DNA of 64,000 nucleotides from Pectobacterium zantedeschiae (lineage in GTDB: Bacteria > Pseudomonadota > Gammaproteobacteria > Enterobacterales > Enterobacteriaceae), in the NCBI RefSeq assembly GCF_004137795.1, contig NZ_NWTM01000001.1:2221229-2285228 (forward strand). The letters run 5' to 3'. Positions 8,288 through 18,583 of the stretch are shown here, piece by piece (position 1 is the first letter of the stretch; each line of letters begins with the position of its first letter). Both the position numbers and the translations under genes were made by a program. A model generated the notes under the pieces. The model was not told where the DNA came from and made no database searches. It saw only the letters and a program-made list of their open reading frames with translations.

Positions 8288-9496
8288 GTGAAAAATCGTA
8301 CTCTTGGCAGTATTTTTATCGTTGCTGGTACCACAATTGGAGCAGGAATGTTGGCGATGCCGTTGGCAACGGCTGGCGTCGGGTTCGGTACCACATTGAT
8401 GATATTGATCGGTCTGTGGGCGCTGATGTGTTACAGCGCCTTGTTGCTGGTTGAAGTGTATCAACATCAGCCGTCGCACACCGGGTTAGGCACATTGGCA
8501 AAAATTTACCTCGGCCGCTGGGGGCAATGGATTACCGGTTTTAGTATGCTATTTCTGATGTATGCGCTAACGGCAGCCTATATCAGCGGCGCAGGCGAGC
8601 TACTCTCCAGCAGCATCAGCCAGTGGAGTGGCTACTCACTTCCACTATCCGCAGGCATTTTACTCTTCACGCTGGTTGCTGGTGGCGTCGTTTGCATCGG
8701 GACATCTTCAGTCGATTTATTCAACCGCATCTTGTTTAGCGGCAAAGTGCTGATGCTCGTCATTATGCTGGCCGTCATGGTTCCGCACATTCAGCGCGTC
8801 AATCTCTTAACGCTGCCGCTGCAACAGGGCCTGACGCTCTCAGCATTACCCGTTATTCTGACTTCATTCGGTTTTCATGGCAGCATCCCCAGTATCGTGC
8901 ACTACATGGGCGGTGACAGCCGTAAGCTGCGCCGGATATTTCTTATCGGCAGCGTGATACCGCTGATTGCCTATATTTTCTGGCAGCTCGCGATGTTAGG
9001 CAGTCTGAGCTCTTCGACATTCAATGCCATTTTGGCCGATCAGGCGGGATTGAATGGGCTGATGCAGGCGATTCGTACACTCGTTGCCTCGCCACACGTT
9101 GAACTGGCCGTTCACCTGTTTGCCGATCTGGCACTGGCGACCTCTTTCCTCGGCGTAGCGCTCGGATTATTCGATTATTTAGCCGATCTGTTTAAGCGTA
9201 AAAATAGCGTCACGGGGCGTGCGCAGACGGGTTTACTGACCTTTATTCCACCGCTGGTATTTGCGCTATTTTATCCGCAAGGGTTTGTGATGGCGCTGGG
9301 CTATGCAGCTATCGCACTGGCCGTGCTGGCGTTACTCATTCCCGTCCTGCTGAGTTGGCAGGTGCGCAAAAAGCATCCTGAAATACATACAACTCGCGGC
9401 GGTGTGCCAGTTCTGGGTCTGGTCTTCGCCAGCGGCGTAAGCATCATCCTGATCCAGTTGGCGATGGTGGCAGGCTGGCTGCCGTCAATCAGCTAA
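8288..9496 (+). CDS. tyrP: Tyrosine-specific transport protein
   Basis: 402-residue aromatic amino acid permease of the HAAAP family, 11 predicted membrane spans. The N-terminus [26 protein letters not shown] contains the family's substrate/cation-binding [12 protein letters not shown] segment, and [22 protein letters not shown] near residue 280-300 is the other family hallmark; both are almost identical to E. coli TyrP. It imports tyrosine with protons. Translation starts at GTG 8288, preceded by AGAGGAATA. A TyrR box at 7913-7930 suggests tyrosine-responsive control, with an ERIC-type element in the leader between. Two terminators follow. Confidence 0.95.
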   Translation: MKNRTLGSIFIVAGTTIGAGMLAMPLATAGVGFGTTLMILIGLWALMCYSALLLVEVYQHQPSHTGLGTLAKIYLGRWGQWITGFSMLFLMYALTAAYISGAGELLSSSISQWSGYSLPLSAGILLFTLVAGGVVCIGTSSVDLFNRILFSGKVLMLVIMLAVMVPHIQRVNLLTLPLQQGLTLSALPVILTSFGFHGSIPSIVHYMGGDSRKLRRIFLIGSVIPLIAYIFWQLAMLGSLSSSTFNAILADQAGLNGLMQAIRTLVASPHVELAVHLFADLALATSFLGVALGLFDYLADLFKRKNSVTGRAQTGLLTFIPPLVFALFYPQGFVMALGYAAIALAVLALLIPVLLSWQVRKKHPEIHTTRGGVPVLGLVFASGVSIILIQLAMVAGWLPSIS

Positions 9497-9518
9497 TCTT
9501 TTCGGCCCTCCTAGACAT

Positions 9519-9543
9519 AAAAAACGCTGGGAGCGTTTTTTAA
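9519..9543 (+). terminator. Terminator after tyrP
   Basis: AAAAAACGCT (9519-9528), loop GGG, AGCGTTTTTT (9532-9541). It starts 22 bases after the tyrP stop. Confidence 0.85.
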
Positions 9544-9592
9544 CGTTGCGTAGCGACGGCCCGAAGGGTGGCGGACAAGGATGTCCGTCATA

Positions 9593-9629
9593 AAAAAAGA
9601 GCGTGAACTCAGCATTCACGCTCTTTTTT
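9593..9629. terminator. Bidirectional terminator between tyrP and yfaZ
   Basis: A 15-bp perfect stem, AAAAAAGAGCGTGAA (9593-9607) with TTCACGCTCTTTTTT (9615-9629), has A-tract and T-tract on the two sides, so it can end both tyrP (+) and yfaZ (-) transcripts. Confidence 0.9.
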
Positions 9630-9697
9630 CTTTCAAACAGCGATACCTGATATGGCAAAAAGGCCAACACACCTGCCGCTTGAAATATAATGGGTAT

Positions 9698-10237
9698 TTA
9701 GAAGCTCAGACCAACGCCAACATAGGCAGAATCAGCCAACTTATTATCTGGGCCATTCTCACGCGCCATATTGATGTAACGGTAGCCGACATCAACGCTC
9801 AGCGGCGCAAAGACCTGCCAGCGCACGCCTGCTTTCCCTTCAACATAGTGGTCAACATGGCTGGAGAAAGCATCTGGTGAATAGTAGCCTTCGCCATACA
9901 GCGAGAACTGACGGCTCAGCGGCCACTGCACGCCACCGCCCAGAGCAACGCCATAACCATCATCGCCGTGATCCTGGTTCAAATACAGCGCTTTGCCACC
10001 CAGAGTCAGCTTGAGTGGGCCAACAGGAATGGTATATCCCAGGCCGAAACCGTAGACATCATTGTTGTTGTCGCCGTGAGCATAGCTCACACTGCCCGCA
10101 AGCCCAGGAATGCCCAGACCGAAGCCCGCACTGGCACCAGCGTAATCACGACCTGCTTCCCCAGAAAGGCTAATGGCATGTACAGAAGCGCTTGCTAGCA
10201 ACAGGCTTCCCGCACAGGCAATCACAAACTTTTTCAT
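9698..10237 (-). CDS. yfaZ: YfaZ-family outer-membrane protein
   Basis: 179 residues. The ATG at 10237 follows AAGGATATTGAAA; an in-frame TTG two codons upstream is unlikely. A signal peptide is clear (KKFVIACAGSLLLASASVHA, cleavage after VHA). The mature part is built of alternating, glycine- and aromatic-rich strands (YAGASAGFGLG, DVYGFGLGYTIPVG, FSLYGEGYYSPDAF, VRWQVFAPLSVDVGYRYINM) ending YVGVGLSF with a terminal Phe, the signal recognised by the BAM machinery. It is therefore predicted to be a small outer-membrane beta-barrel. YfaZ proteins have no established function. Confidence 0.88.
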   Translation of the reverse strand: MKKFVIACAGSLLLASASVHAISLSGEAGRDYAGASAGFGLGIPGLAGSVSYAHGDNNNDVYGFGLGYTIPVGPLKLTLGGKALYLNQDHGDDGYGVALGGGVQWPLSRQFSLYGEGYYSPDAFSSHVDHYVEGKAGVRWQVFAPLSVDVGYRYINMARENGPDNKLADSAYVGVGLSF

Positions 10238-10488
10238 TTTCAATATCCTTAAAACCGTCGTTAAACGCGCGTGTAAAGATGTTATCGTTGCCGATTCTAC
10301 CCGAAACGTCCCCCCACTCCAGCATGAAATTGCCCTGAACAGTGATTTATTCTGTTAATAATCATAAAAATGCTGATTGAAAATTGCTGACAATAGCAAC
10401 GATAAGCACCGCCTATTTGCCCCTAAAACACAAAGTGGGCAATAGTATTCACCATGGATGATGGGTAAACAGGCAGAAGGAAGCGATC

Positions 10489-10686
10489 ATGAGAGAAGGA
10501 AAATTAGCCGTAGGGCAAAACACAACAGCAAGAGTCGATCATCATTCGGTGAATGCCGAGAGGCGCAGTCCGATACAGTTTCAGGACATGTGGTTTTTGG
10601 AAAAACTGGCCCAGTTTGATCGCGAAACCAGCACCAGTCATCGGAAGGGCAAGGTAGGTTCAAGCCCTCACGTTCCAGAGAAATAA
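10489..10686 (+). CDS. Small protein resembling a catalase N-terminus
   Basis: 65-residue ORF with a plausible ribosome-binding site (AAGGAAGCGATC before the ATG). Residues ~27-47, around RSPIQFQDMWFLEKLAQFDRE, match the N-terminal arm of monofunctional haem catalases (GPVLLQD..FLEKLAHFDRE in the family), and a degenerate HRKGKVG follows where catalases have IPERVVHAKG. Everything after that is absent: no catalytic His/Asn and no haem-binding Tyr, and nothing catalase-like lies downstream before menE. It is either a decayed fragment of a catalase gene or a short gene derived from one. No catalase activity can be expected. The intact reading frame leaves open that it is still translated. Confidence 0.5.
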   Translation: MREGKLAVGQNTTARVDHHSVNAERRSPIQFQDMWFLEKLAQFDRETSTSHRKGKVGSSPHVPEK

Positions 10687-10704
10687 TATGCCGTCGAGCG
10701 CCCC

Positions 10705-12117
10705 CTACCTTTTAGGTTGGGGATACGTGGCATTGACCCAGTTTTTTACCTGTTGGCGAGAAAGCTTAATCCCACCATTTTTCAGTTCAACTGGCAGCAC
10801 ATAATATGCGACCGGGCGCTGAAATCCGGCAAGTTGCGGCTGTAACCAATCGCGAACCGCATCAAGCGTCGTCGTTTGTGCCACTTCCAATACCGCAACA
10901 GGGCGGTGGCCGAACTCCACATCCTCAACGGGCACAATACATGCCTGCTGAACATCGGGATGCGTCAACAGCACAGCTTCGATATTCTCCGGCTGAACCC
11001 CTTCTCCGCCGCTGAAAAACTGATTATCTAAACGCCCCAGAATATGCCACTCATCCCCGGCAAATAGCCCGCGATCCCGCGTATGGAACCAGCCATCATC
11101 ATCGACCAGTGGAATCAGTTTTCCGTCACGCCAATAGCCAACGGCCAACGTACTGCCACGCAGCAGAATCTCATCGTCCATAAGCCGGATTTCTCGTCCT
11201 TGCAGCGGTATGCCGACGCCCGAGCGTCCATCAGCACGTTTAGCGCAAACCGTAGACGCCAGTTCCGTCAGACCATAGCCACACCAGCAACTGACACCTC
11301 GAGCTTCTGCCTGTTGCGTCAGCGTCTGCGGAATCGTCGCCCCGCCGAGCAACACGGCTTTCAATGCTTGAGGAAAGGCCTTCTCTGACAGCAGTCGCCA
11401 TAGCTGAGTCGGTACCAGAGAGGCATGAGTGCAATCGCGCAACGCATTCTCCAACGGCTGATGCGCACGGACAACAACCGTCGCCCCGGTAGCAAGCCAG
11501 CGCCAGACGATGCCCTGCCCGGAAACGTGAAAGAGCGGAAGTGACAACAGCCAACTATCATTGGCGGAAAATGCCATCATCTGAACCACACCTTCCGCGC
11601 TGGAAAGGTGAGCGGCGAACGTATGCACCACCGCCTTTGGCATCCCGCTGGAGCCGGATGTCAGCGTCAGCGTCGCCAACCTATCGGCCTGCCAGCGTAA
11701 TCTATTAGTGCAGCCGGTTTCTTCGGTATCACCCGATAACGAACAGGCTGATGGTAAAGAAAGCGAACGTATCGCATCCGGCCAAGGCTTATCATTCAGG
11801 CACAGGCCATATGCCACATTCAGCGCAGGCAGCAGCACATCGGTTAACGTATCGGGTAGCTGTGGATTCAGCGGTAGCGCCCGCGCACCGCACTGCAACA
11901 GCGCCAGATAACTACACAACATCTGTACGCTATTTTTACCGCGTAGCGCTATCGTGCTTTCAGCAGTCACGCCCTGCTGTATAAAATACTCTGCCAGATG
12001 ATCTACCCGCCGAGCGAGAGCCTGCCAGCTCCAGCGGGTTTCATCTTCAATCAACGCGACAGACCGGGGCGTATGGTTAGCCCAGTGTCGCCACGGCCAG
12101 TCAGTCAGGATAGCCAT
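10705..12117 (-). CDS. menE: o-Succinylbenzoate-CoA ligase
   Basis: 470-residue ANL-family acyl-CoA synthetase. The AMP-binding P-loop is [17 protein letters not shown] (~150-166); the adenylation motif GYGLTE lies at ~275, and the hinge/C-terminal motif [34 protein letters not shown] at ~345-380. It activates o-succinylbenzoate to its CoA thioester in the menaquinone pathway. The start overlaps the end of menC by 13 bases, so translation is probably coupled. The last gene of menFDHBCE here. Length is close to E. coli MenE (about 451). Confidence 0.95.
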   Translation of the reverse strand: MAILTDWPWRHWANHTPRSVALIEDETRWSWQALARRVDHLAEYFIQQGVTAESTIALRGKNSVQMLCSYLALLQCGARALPLNPQLPDTLTDVLLPALNVAYGLCLNDKPWPDAIRSLSLPSACSLSGDTEETGCTNRLRWQADRLATLTLTSGSSGMPKAVVHTFAAHLSSAEGVVQMMAFSANDSWLLSLPLFHVSGQGIVWRWLATGATVVVRAHQPLENALRDCTHASLVPTQLWRLLSEKAFPQALKAVLLGGATIPQTLTQQAEARGVSCWCGYGLTELASTVCAKRADGRSGVGIPLQGREIRLMDDEILLRGSTLAVGYWRDGKLIPLVDDDGWFHTRDRGLFAGDEWHILGRLDNQFFSGGEGVQPENIEAVLLTHPDVQQACIVPVEDVEFGHRPVAVLEVAQTTTLDAVRDWLQPQLAGFQRPVAYYVLPVELKNGGIKLSRQQVKNWVNATYPQPKR

Positions 12118-13076
12118 ACCACATCCAGTTGCTCGGCAGCCAGAAGCGGCAGCGTGCTATCCGGCCAGCGTTGAATCACCTGTGCCTGCATCAGATCTAA
12201 CGTGTCCAACCCAGGGATCGTATCCGGCGTTAACCAATGCGCCACCCGCGCCAACTGCGTTAACCCCAGACTAGATTCAATACTGGAGCTGATCACCGCC
12301 GTTAACCCCGCCTGATGCGTTTCCTGCACCAGTTGCTGACAGCGAGCGAGACCACCGACCAGCGTCGGTTTGATCACAATCGCGCTCACGCCCGGCTCGG
12401 CTTCTACCCGAAAATCCGCCTCACGCACACTTTCGTCCCAGGCAATATTGATGCCGGTTTCCCGCGCAAACTCACGAGATTCATTACGGGTTTTGCAAGG
12501 TTCTTCAAGAAAGGCAATGCGTGAACGTAACGACGGGGCGACATAGCGGGCAAAGCCGTCCGCTTTAGCTCGCGTCCAACTGCGGTTGGCATCCAGACGG
12601 AGTTTCAGATCCGGCAAGGCTTCCAGCAGTACGTTAACGATCATGCCATCACGAACCGCCTCGTAGAGGCCGACTTTAATCTTTGCCACTTTCTCGCCTG
12701 GCATCGCCTGTAGCATTTCGAACAGCTCATCAGGATCGCCATTGCACAATGGCGCTTTGCGATAGTCCGCCGCCTGCGGCAGGCGCTGATCCAGTTCGGC
12801 CTGCGCACAGCTCAAACCGAAGGCCACGGACGGTGGAAGAACGTCAGAAAATGCAGATCCTGCCGCCCACGCAGCCAGTTGCTCAAGCGCGGCTGACTGT
12901 GCCTCTGCCAGCGTTTCTACACTGAACTCCGGCAGCGGCGCAATCTCGCCCCAGCCCAACCGTTCGCCTTCTTGCAGGCGAACGATAAGGCCATCGCGGG
13001 TTTTCAGACGCTGATTGCGCAGCACCACCCCGGCTTCCATCGGCACGCTGTAACGATAGAGAGTGACCTGCCGCAT
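12105..13076 (-). CDS. menC: o-Succinylbenzoate synthase
   Basis: 323-residue enolase-superfamily dehydratase that converts SHCHC to o-succinylbenzoate. Catalytic Lys is in AKIKVGLYE (~133-138), metal ligands in RLDANRSW (Asp), FLEEPC (Glu) and WDESVRE (Asp), and the second catalytic Lys in [10 protein letters not shown]. The ATG at 13076 abuts the stop of menB (shared base). Central gene of the menaquinone operon, cytosolic. Confidence 0.95.
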   Translation of the reverse strand: MRQVTLYRYSVPMEAGVVLRNQRLKTRDGLIVRLQEGERLGWGEIAPLPEFSVETLAEAQSAALEQLAAWAAGSAFSDVLPPSVAFGLSCAQAELDQRLPQAADYRKAPLCNGDPDELFEMLQAMPGEKVAKIKVGLYEAVRDGMIVNVLLEALPDLKLRLDANRSWTRAKADGFARYVAPSLRSRIAFLEEPCKTRNESREFARETGINIAWDESVREADFRVEAEPGVSAIVIKPTLVGGLARCQQLVQETHQAGLTAVISSSIESSLGLTQLARVAHWLTPDTIPGLDTLDLMQAQVIQRWPDSTLPLLAAEQLDVVWLS

Positions 13077-13933
13077 TACGGATTCCGTTTGAATTTGCTG
13101 AAGTCAGGCTGGCGTTTTTCATTGAACGCGTTACGACCTTCCTGCCCCTCGTCCGTCATGTAGAATAGCATGGTGGCATTGCCCGCCAGCTCCTGCAAAC
13201 CTGCCTGACCATCGCAGTCTGCGTTCAGCGCAGCTTTCAGGCAGCGCAGCGCCATCGGGCTGTTTTGCAACATTTCACGGCACCAGCGTACGGTTTCTTT
13301 TTCCAGCTCAGCCAACGGTACGACAGTGTTCACCAGCCCCATATCCAGCGCTTGCGCAGCGTCGTACTGGCGGCACAGGAACCAGATTTCACGCGCTTTC
13401 TTCTGACCAACGATGCGTGCCATATAAGAAGCACCCCAGCCGCCGTCAAAGGAACCGACACGTGGGCCAGTCTGACCGAAGATGGCATTCTCTGCGGCAA
13501 TCGTCAGATCACACATCATGTGCAGAACGTGTCCACCGCCGATAGAATACCCTGCGACCATCGCGACAACCGGTTTCGGGCAGGTGCGGATCTGGCGCTG
13601 GAAATCCAGCACGTTCAGATGATGCACGCCGCTGTCATCCTGATAACCGCCGTAGTCACCGCGTACTTTTTGATCGCCACCGGAGCAGAATGCTTTGTCG
13701 CCAGCGCCAGTCAGGATGATCGTCCCGATACCATCGTCATGACGGGCATTATCGAGCGCCTGAATCATCTCTTTTACCGTCTGCGGACGGAACGCATTAC
13801 GTACCTGAGGACGGTTAATCGTGATTTTGGCAATACCATCGACGGATTTATGGTAGAGGATATCGGCGAAGTCGCCGCTGCAATCGTGCCATTCAATCGG
13901 TGCGTAAAGCAGTTCTTCACTCGGATAAAGCAT
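13076..13933 (-). CDS. menB: 1,4-Dihydroxy-2-naphthoyl-CoA synthase
   Basis: 285 residues, the same length as E. coli MenB and nearly identical in the core. Crotonase fold with oxyanion-hole segments [25 protein letters not shown] (~80-104) and [25 protein letters not shown]; the [10 protein letters not shown] loop is typical of MenB. It closes the naphthoate ring from succinylbenzoyl-CoA. The ATG at 13933 gives [18 protein letters not shown], matching E. coli; an upstream TTG at 13942 would add three residues. The RBS AAGGATTG overlaps the end of menH. Confidence 0.96.
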   Translation of the reverse strand: MLYPSEELLYAPIEWHDCSGDFADILYHKSVDGIAKITINRPQVRNAFRPQTVKEMIQALDNARHDDGIGTIILTGAGDKAFCSGGDQKVRGDYGGYQDDSGVHHLNVLDFQRQIRTCPKPVVAMVAGYSIGGGHVLHMMCDLTIAAENAIFGQTGPRVGSFDGGWGASYMARIVGQKKAREIWFLCRQYDAAQALDMGLVNTVVPLAELEKETVRWCREMLQNSPMALRCLKAALNADCDGQAGLQELAGNATMLFYMTDEGQEGRNAFNEKRQPDFSKFKRNP

Positions 13934-13938
13934 AGTTA

Positions 13939-14739
13939 TCAATCCTTAACGGGGTGCAAAAGAAAAGAGCGAACCTGCTCAGCATAGGCCGCGGGGTTCG
14001 CCTGATGTGCATTATGACCTGCCCGAGCTACGCTCAGTAACGGCAGGCCGTATTGCGCCGCCAGCGTCTGAAATTTCACATCGCTGGCACCACATAAGTA
14101 AACAAAAGGTATCGACAGGTGTTGGAGTCGCTCCGCCAAAAAAGGCTGCCGCCCCAGAGAGGTTGCTTCCAGCATCGCCGCAACGGATGTACCCTGATTA
14201 TTGCTGCGGCGCGTGACCAGTTGCTCACGCTGTACGGAGTCAACATCGGCAAAAACTGCCTGCTGATACCAGTCCAGCAAGACCTCTGGCAGCGGTTCCT
14301 GACGAAAGCGCAGCGCCCAGCGTGCATCATGGTGGATACGCTCCGTACGCTGTTCGGACGTTGCCAGACCGGGGTGTCCGCCTTCGACCAGCAACCCCAG
14401 CATGCCGTCATGATTTCCCTCGCAGGCTTGGTACATCGCAATGCGCCCGCCGAGCGAATAGCCCAACAGCCAATAACGCTCAATGCCCTGCGCCAGCAGC
14501 GTAGCGGTTAGCTGGCGACTTACATCGGCAAAATCTGCTGTAGCAACGGCTTGTGACGCACCGTGTCCGGGTAAATCCACCAGCAGCACGGGCCAATCAC
14601 GAAAAAACGGCAGGACAGGCTGCCAATCCTCACCGCTGCCTAATAAACCATGCAGACACACCAGCCACGGCTGCATCGGAGCAACCGCACCATATGCCGC
14701 TTTTCGGCAGGCTAGCCCCTGAAAACCTAGTGAGCCCAC
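13939..14739 (-). CDS. menH: 2-Succinyl-6-hydroxy-2,4-cyclohexadiene-1-carboxylate synthase
   Basis: 266-residue alpha/beta-hydrolase. Nucleophile elbow [12 protein letters not shown] (Ser at ~102), [11 protein letters not shown] oxyanion loop near residue 30, and the catalytic His in [11 protein letters not shown] near the C-terminus. It eliminates pyruvate from SEPHCHC to give SHCHC. Translation appears to begin at GTG 14739, inside the end of menD (13-base overlap); the first ~20 residues ([20 protein letters not shown]) are poorly conserved in the family, so a later start cannot be excluded. Confidence 0.9.
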   Translation of the reverse strand: MGSLGFQGLACRKAAYGAVAPMQPWLVCLHGLLGSGEDWQPVLPFFRDWPVLLVDLPGHGASQAVATADFADVSRQLTATLLAQGIERYWLLGYSLGGRIAMYQACEGNHDGMLGLLVEGGHPGLATSEQRTERIHHDARWALRFRQEPLPEVLLDWYQQAVFADVDSVQREQLVTRRSNNQGTSVAAMLEATSLGRQPFLAERLQHLSIPFVYLCGASDVKFQTLAAQYGLPLLSVARAGHNAHQANPAAYAEQVRSFLLHPVKD

Positions 14740-16409
14740 GTCGCTACCTGCGCGACTAGTTCATTAAGCGTTTCCGCGCCATCCTTTGGTTCAACGATAA
14801 CTTCAAGCAGCGTGACGCCCCCTTGAATCCAGCAATCCGACACGGTATCCGCCAGTTGTTCCCAGCTTTCGGCACGCACGTAATTCAGGCCAAACATCGC
14901 AGCGGCATGTCCAAATTCCACATTTTGCGGCATGCAATAAAATGCTTCACGCTGTGCAGCAGGCGTCGGCAGCAGGGAAAATATCTGGCCACCGTTATTG
15001 TTCACCACGATCAACACCAGTGGCGCAGGGGACTGACGCAATAGCGCCAACGCATTCAAATCGTATAATGCAGAGAGATCGCCGACAATGCCCAGCGTCG
15101 CTTTCGCCGTGGCACGCTGAACACCTGCCAGTGTGGAAATCAGGCCATCAATACCGCTGGCGCCTCGATTACCATACACAGGATACCCTTGCGGGAGCTG
15201 CGCCAGTGCGTCTATCAGACGTACCACGAGACTGTTGCCAATAAATAACTGCCCATCAGGCGGCAAAAGCGCCGGTATCCGCTGCGCCAGTTGCGCTTCA
15301 CCAAAGCGGGAAGCCAGATGCGCGTCAACCTGCCGCTGCGTTTTGTCGGCAATATCCACCAGTAAATCCGCCCACGGCGTCTGTTTGTCTGCCGGATGCG
15401 CAGACAGCCATTCGCCAACGTCCGCGACCAGACGACGCCCGCGATGGTGAGCGGGATCCAACCGTCCTGGTAAATCATCAATTAACCAGAACTCTTGCGG
15501 CTGACATTGTTCCTGCCATTGCAGCAGACGTTTGCCAGTCAGGCTTCCGCCGAACTGTAGGACGATGTCCGCCTGCCGTAAAAGATCTGCTGCTTCAGGG
15601 TGTGCCAGCCAAATATCGGCACAGGGCAAAGGCTGCCCACTTTGCGACAGAACATCACCAATCAGCGGCCAGCCCAGCTCATTCGCCCACGCCGCAAGAT
15701 GCGTGCCTTGTTCAGGGCTAACGCGGCCAGCGAGGACGACGCCGCGCTTCTGCCGCCACTGTGGCCAGTCCGGCTGTACCGCCAGCGCACTCTGGCGCAT
15801 TTCACGCAGCCAGGGTTCACGGCTGTTCCACCAGTCGCCAAGCGTCATCAACCAGTCCTGATAGGCCGTGCCATCATCAGCACCGTACAGCGGTTCAGCA
15901 AAAGGACAGTTGATGTGCAACGCGCCGTGTGTAAGCCGCGCCATTGCACTATCCACAGAGGAAACCAGCCAACTAGCCGGAATATCGGGCGTAGGACGCG
16001 GCAAATCCAGCGCCAGCGTAGGGTGTGACGCATACAGTGCATGCTGACGAATCGCCTGATTCGCACCGCAGTCAATTAACTCCGGCGGGCGGTCAGCCGT
16101 CAGAACCACCAGCCGTTCGCCGGTCAGCCCTGCTTCAATGATTGCGGGATAGAGATTCGCGGCAGCCGTACCGGAGGTTACGATAATCGCAACAGGCTCA
16201 CGCGAGGCTTTTGCCAACCCCAGAGCAAGATGCCCGAGCCCTCGTTCGTCGAAATGCGTGTGGCAAATCAGCGCATGATTATCCGCCGCGGACAGCGTCA
16301 GCGGGGTGGAACGAGAACCAGGCGCAATGCAGATATGCCGGACGCCGTGACGGGTCAGCGATTCCAGCAGTAATGTAGCCCAGCGGCGATTAAATACACT
16401 TGTTGACAT
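14727..16409 (-). CDS. menD: SEPHCHC synthase (2-oxoglutarate decarboxylase-like, TPP enzyme)
   Basis: 560 residues, thiamine-diphosphate enzyme that couples 2-oxoglutarate to isochorismate. The N-terminal Pyr domain carries [16 protein letters not shown] (~27-42) and the catalytic-Glu region [15 protein letters not shown] (~51-65); the C-terminal PP domain has [14 protein letters not shown] and the TPP-binding [15 protein letters not shown]... [13 protein letters not shown]. Starts at ATG 16409. It is separated from menF by 284 bases that include an ERIC element. Confidence 0.96.
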   Translation of the reverse strand: MSTSVFNRRWATLLLESLTRHGVRHICIAPGSRSTPLTLSAADNHALICHTHFDERGLGHLALGLAKASREPVAIIVTSGTAAANLYPAIIEAGLTGERLVVLTADRPPELIDCGANQAIRQHALYASHPTLALDLPRPTPDIPASWLVSSVDSAMARLTHGALHINCPFAEPLYGADDGTAYQDWLMTLGDWWNSREPWLREMRQSALAVQPDWPQWRQKRGVVLAGRVSPEQGTHLAAWANELGWPLIGDVLSQSGQPLPCADIWLAHPEAADLLRQADIVLQFGGSLTGKRLLQWQEQCQPQEFWLIDDLPGRLDPAHHRGRRLVADVGEWLSAHPADKQTPWADLLVDIADKTQRQVDAHLASRFGEAQLAQRIPALLPPDGQLFIGNSLVVRLIDALAQLPQGYPVYGNRGASGIDGLISTLAGVQRATAKATLGIVGDLSALYDLNALALLRQSPAPLVLIVVNNNGGQIFSLLPTPAAQREAFYCMPQNVEFGHAAAMFGLNYVRAESWEQLADTVSDCWIQGGVTLLEVIVEPKDGAETLNELVAQVATWAH

Positions 16410-16437
16410 GATTTACTCAACAACTCAGGTTGCAGGT

Positions 16438-16559
16438 TATTCCCGTCATACCTCAAGCTGCATATACGCTGGCTTCTCTTACTCGCCCCAGTCACTTACT
16501 GATGTAAGCTCCTGAGAGTCGTGCGCTCACCGCCTGCAACTCTAATTATTTAGGGTATA
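16438..16559. repeat. ERIC element between menF and menD
   Basis: About 122 bp, near the canonical 127-bp ERIC length. Left end CCCGTCATACCTCAAGCTGC, right end AATTATTTAGGGTATA, and a core containing CGCCCCAGTCACTTACT..ATGTAAGCTCCTG, which corresponds to the sequence used for classical ERIC primers. It lies in the 284-bp menF-menD gap, whose remaining AT-rich part (16560-16693) holds nothing else I can name. Confidence 0.92.
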
Positions 16560-16693
16560 GCAAATAATAATGATCAAACTGTTGGTGGCCTGGTTGCCCT
16601 TCAACGACTATCACGATCAGCCTTATTATATTTTTTTTTACCACGCTGACTTTGATATAAACCAGTACCTGACACAACAATCATAAAACAAAA

Positions 16694-18022
16694 CTATGAC
16701 ATATCACCGTCTAGCAGGGATCTCAGCCCAGCGGCTTTGTTCTCCAACTCTTGCCATTCTTGTTCTGGATCAGAACCTGCCACAATTCCAGCACCGGCAT
16801 AGAGCGTCAAAACATGATCCCGTACTTCGGCCGAACGTAGCGCCACGCTGAATTCGGACTGATGGCGCGAAAGGTAACCCGCAGAACCCGCATACCAGCC
16901 ACGCTCAAACGGTTCATGAGCGGCAATAAAACGGCGCGCTTCTTGCCGCGGTAAACCCGCTACAGCCGCCGTAGGCTGCAATGCGTTCAGGCATGCGCTA
17001 TCAGACGCGGAACGCAGCGTCGCATGAATGGTACGGCGCAGATGCTGCACCTTGCGCAGACGCACAATTTCTGGCGGCATCACATCCAGCGACAGCGCAG
17101 ACTGCTGTAACCGCTGGCAAATATCATCCACCACCAGCATGTTCTCGCACTGATTCTTGGTATCTTTCATCAACCAATCGGCCAGCTCAGCGGCTTTGAG
17201 CGCATCGCGATCGCTTGCCACCGTTCCCGCCAGCGCTTCCGTTTCCAGTTCGCTTCCCCGCCGACGATAAAGCCGCTCCGGGCTAGAGCCGAGAAATGCA
17301 TGACGCGCATCGTGCGCCAGCATGAAATGGAAACAGTGGTGATTTGCCGCTCGACTGGCGGCCATAAAGGTAGTGGCCTGTAACGGCTGTGAGAGCGTTA
17401 GCGTGGTAGCCCGCGCCAGAACGACCTTTTCCATTAGCCCTGTTTTGATGTCATGCAGCGCCCGCTGGAGCAAATTAATCCACCCCTGATGCTCCGGCTG
17501 ATGCCCAACGGACTGCACTTCCGCATGCAAAATAGGCTGTGATGCGGGAGGCAGAAGCAGGTTAATAAACGCCGAGGCTTCATCGGCATCCTGCTGCAAT
17601 GACGTCTCACTGAACAGGTTAATACTCAGGCTGAGCGTATCATCCTGACGCCGTAGTTCTGCCCGAGGCAAAAACAGATAGCCAGGTGATGAGGTACTGC
17701 CTTCTTTTATCTGGTTAAACGCGTTCAATCCCCAGATACGCACATCGGGATCGCACTGCTGCTGAACGAGGAATGCCTCTGCATCCTGAAGATGATGAAA
17801 CCCACACACCTTGCCGCAAACGGCAGCTTCTTCACGATCCTGACGGTGCTGCCAATAGAACTGAGGATACACTGGCTGGATCGCCAGCCACGGCAGTAGT
17901 TCGGACGTGTCGCTAAGAGTTAATGAACGCGTTATTTGTCTGAAACCTGCGCGTTCAGGCTGTGGCTCGCGCAAATCCTGCTGCAAATGTCGCAACAAGT
18001 CGGAAAGTTGTTTCACCGTCAC
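16694..18022 (-). CDS. menF: Isochorismate synthase, menaquinone-specific
   Basis: 442 residues, chorismate-utilising (anthranilate synthase I-like) fold. Signature blocks: KVVLARATTLTL (~199-210), FLGSSPERLYRRRGSELETEALAGT (~248-272), LQPTAAVAGLPRQEA (~347-361) and YAGAGIVAGSDPEQEWQELENKA near the end. It converts chorismate to isochorismate, committing it to menaquinone. The start is a GTG (18022), with another GTG two codons later (18016); the ribosome-binding site is weak in either case. A TATAAT at 18049-18054 lies just upstream. Confidence 0.93.
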   Translation of the reverse strand: MTVKQLSDLLRHLQQDLREPQPERAGFRQITRSLTLSDTSELLPWLAIQPVYPQFYWQHRQDREEAAVCGKVCGFHHLQDAEAFLVQQQCDPDVRIWGLNAFNQIKEGSTSSPGYLFLPRAELRRQDDTLSLSINLFSETSLQQDADEASAFINLLLPPASQPILHAEVQSVGHQPEHQGWINLLQRALHDIKTGLMEKVVLARATTLTLSQPLQATTFMAASRAANHHCFHFMLAHDARHAFLGSSPERLYRRRGSELETEALAGTVASDRDALKAAELADWLMKDTKNQCENMLVVDDICQRLQQSALSLDVMPPEIVRLRKVQHLRRTIHATLRSASDSACLNALQPTAAVAGLPRQEARRFIAAHEPFERGWYAGSAGYLSRHQSEFSVALRSAEVRDHVLTLYAGAGIVAGSDPEQEWQELENKAAGLRSLLDGDMS

Positions 18023-18048
18023 CCCGGAGACCTAACACAAAGTAGGGG

Positions 18049-18054
18049 ATTATA
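18049..18054 (-). promoter_or_regulatory. Candidate -10 element for menF
   Basis: On the minus strand a perfect TATAAT (reverse of 18049-18054) lies 26 bases before the menF GTG. No good -35 is visible at 17 bases, so it may need an activator. Confidence 0.45.
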
Positions 18055-18130
18055 CGGGAAAAAAACACGTCGTGGGTGAGAGGTTACACAACCCCAAAGG
18101 GTTACCTTTAGTAGAGTACGCCTCATCGCA

Positions 18131-18290
18131 TTTTTTATGACGTGCCATCCCTGGCCGTCACCCTTACGGGCCGTTGCTGATGCAACGTTAAAAATTTCTC
18201 CCGGAAATTTTTTATGACGTGCCATCCCTGGCCGCCCCCCTTACGGACCGTTGCTAGCGCAACGTTAAAAATTTCTCCCGGAAATTTTTT
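18131..18290. repeat. Tandem duplication of a 77-bp hairpin-bearing unit
   Basis: Two copies head to tail; ATGACGTGCCATCCCTGGCC begins at 18137 and again at 18214, period 77. Each unit contains AACGTT and the inverted repeat AAAAATTTC..GAAATTTTT. The differences between copies are few (GTCACCCTTACGGG against CCCCCCTTACGGA, GATGC against AGCGC). Non-coding, in the region between menF and the MFS gene. Confidence 0.85.
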
Positions 18291-18424
18291 ACCCACAGAG
18301 GATTATCTGCATGACCAGAACGGTGAGCATGGACTGAAATCGCATCAAACGGCAAAACGAAGCGCGCACATCGCACTAAAATCCTATTCCATCATCATTA
18401 TTGCTTCAATTGTTCGATTTCTTT

Positions 18425-18451
18425 TGCCGATTATCTAATCGGCATTTTTTT
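18425..18451 (+). terminator. Strong terminator upstream of the MFS gene
   Basis: TGCCGATT (18425-18432), loop ATCT, AATCGGCA (18437-18444), then seven T. No protein gene of the + strand ends near it, so a short transcript from 18291-18451 may exist. The 74-residue ORF in this stretch has no recognisable features. Confidence 0.8.
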
Positions 18452-18583
18452 GTCTGCTCCGTGGCCTAAAGCCCCCCACTCTTCTCTCCCCCGTAAAACC
18501 GCACGTCAGGATTCTTTCCATTCAGACCGCTAATTATGGTAAAAATAGGCCCTTGTTACGTCGACCGGATAGCCTCATTCAGG

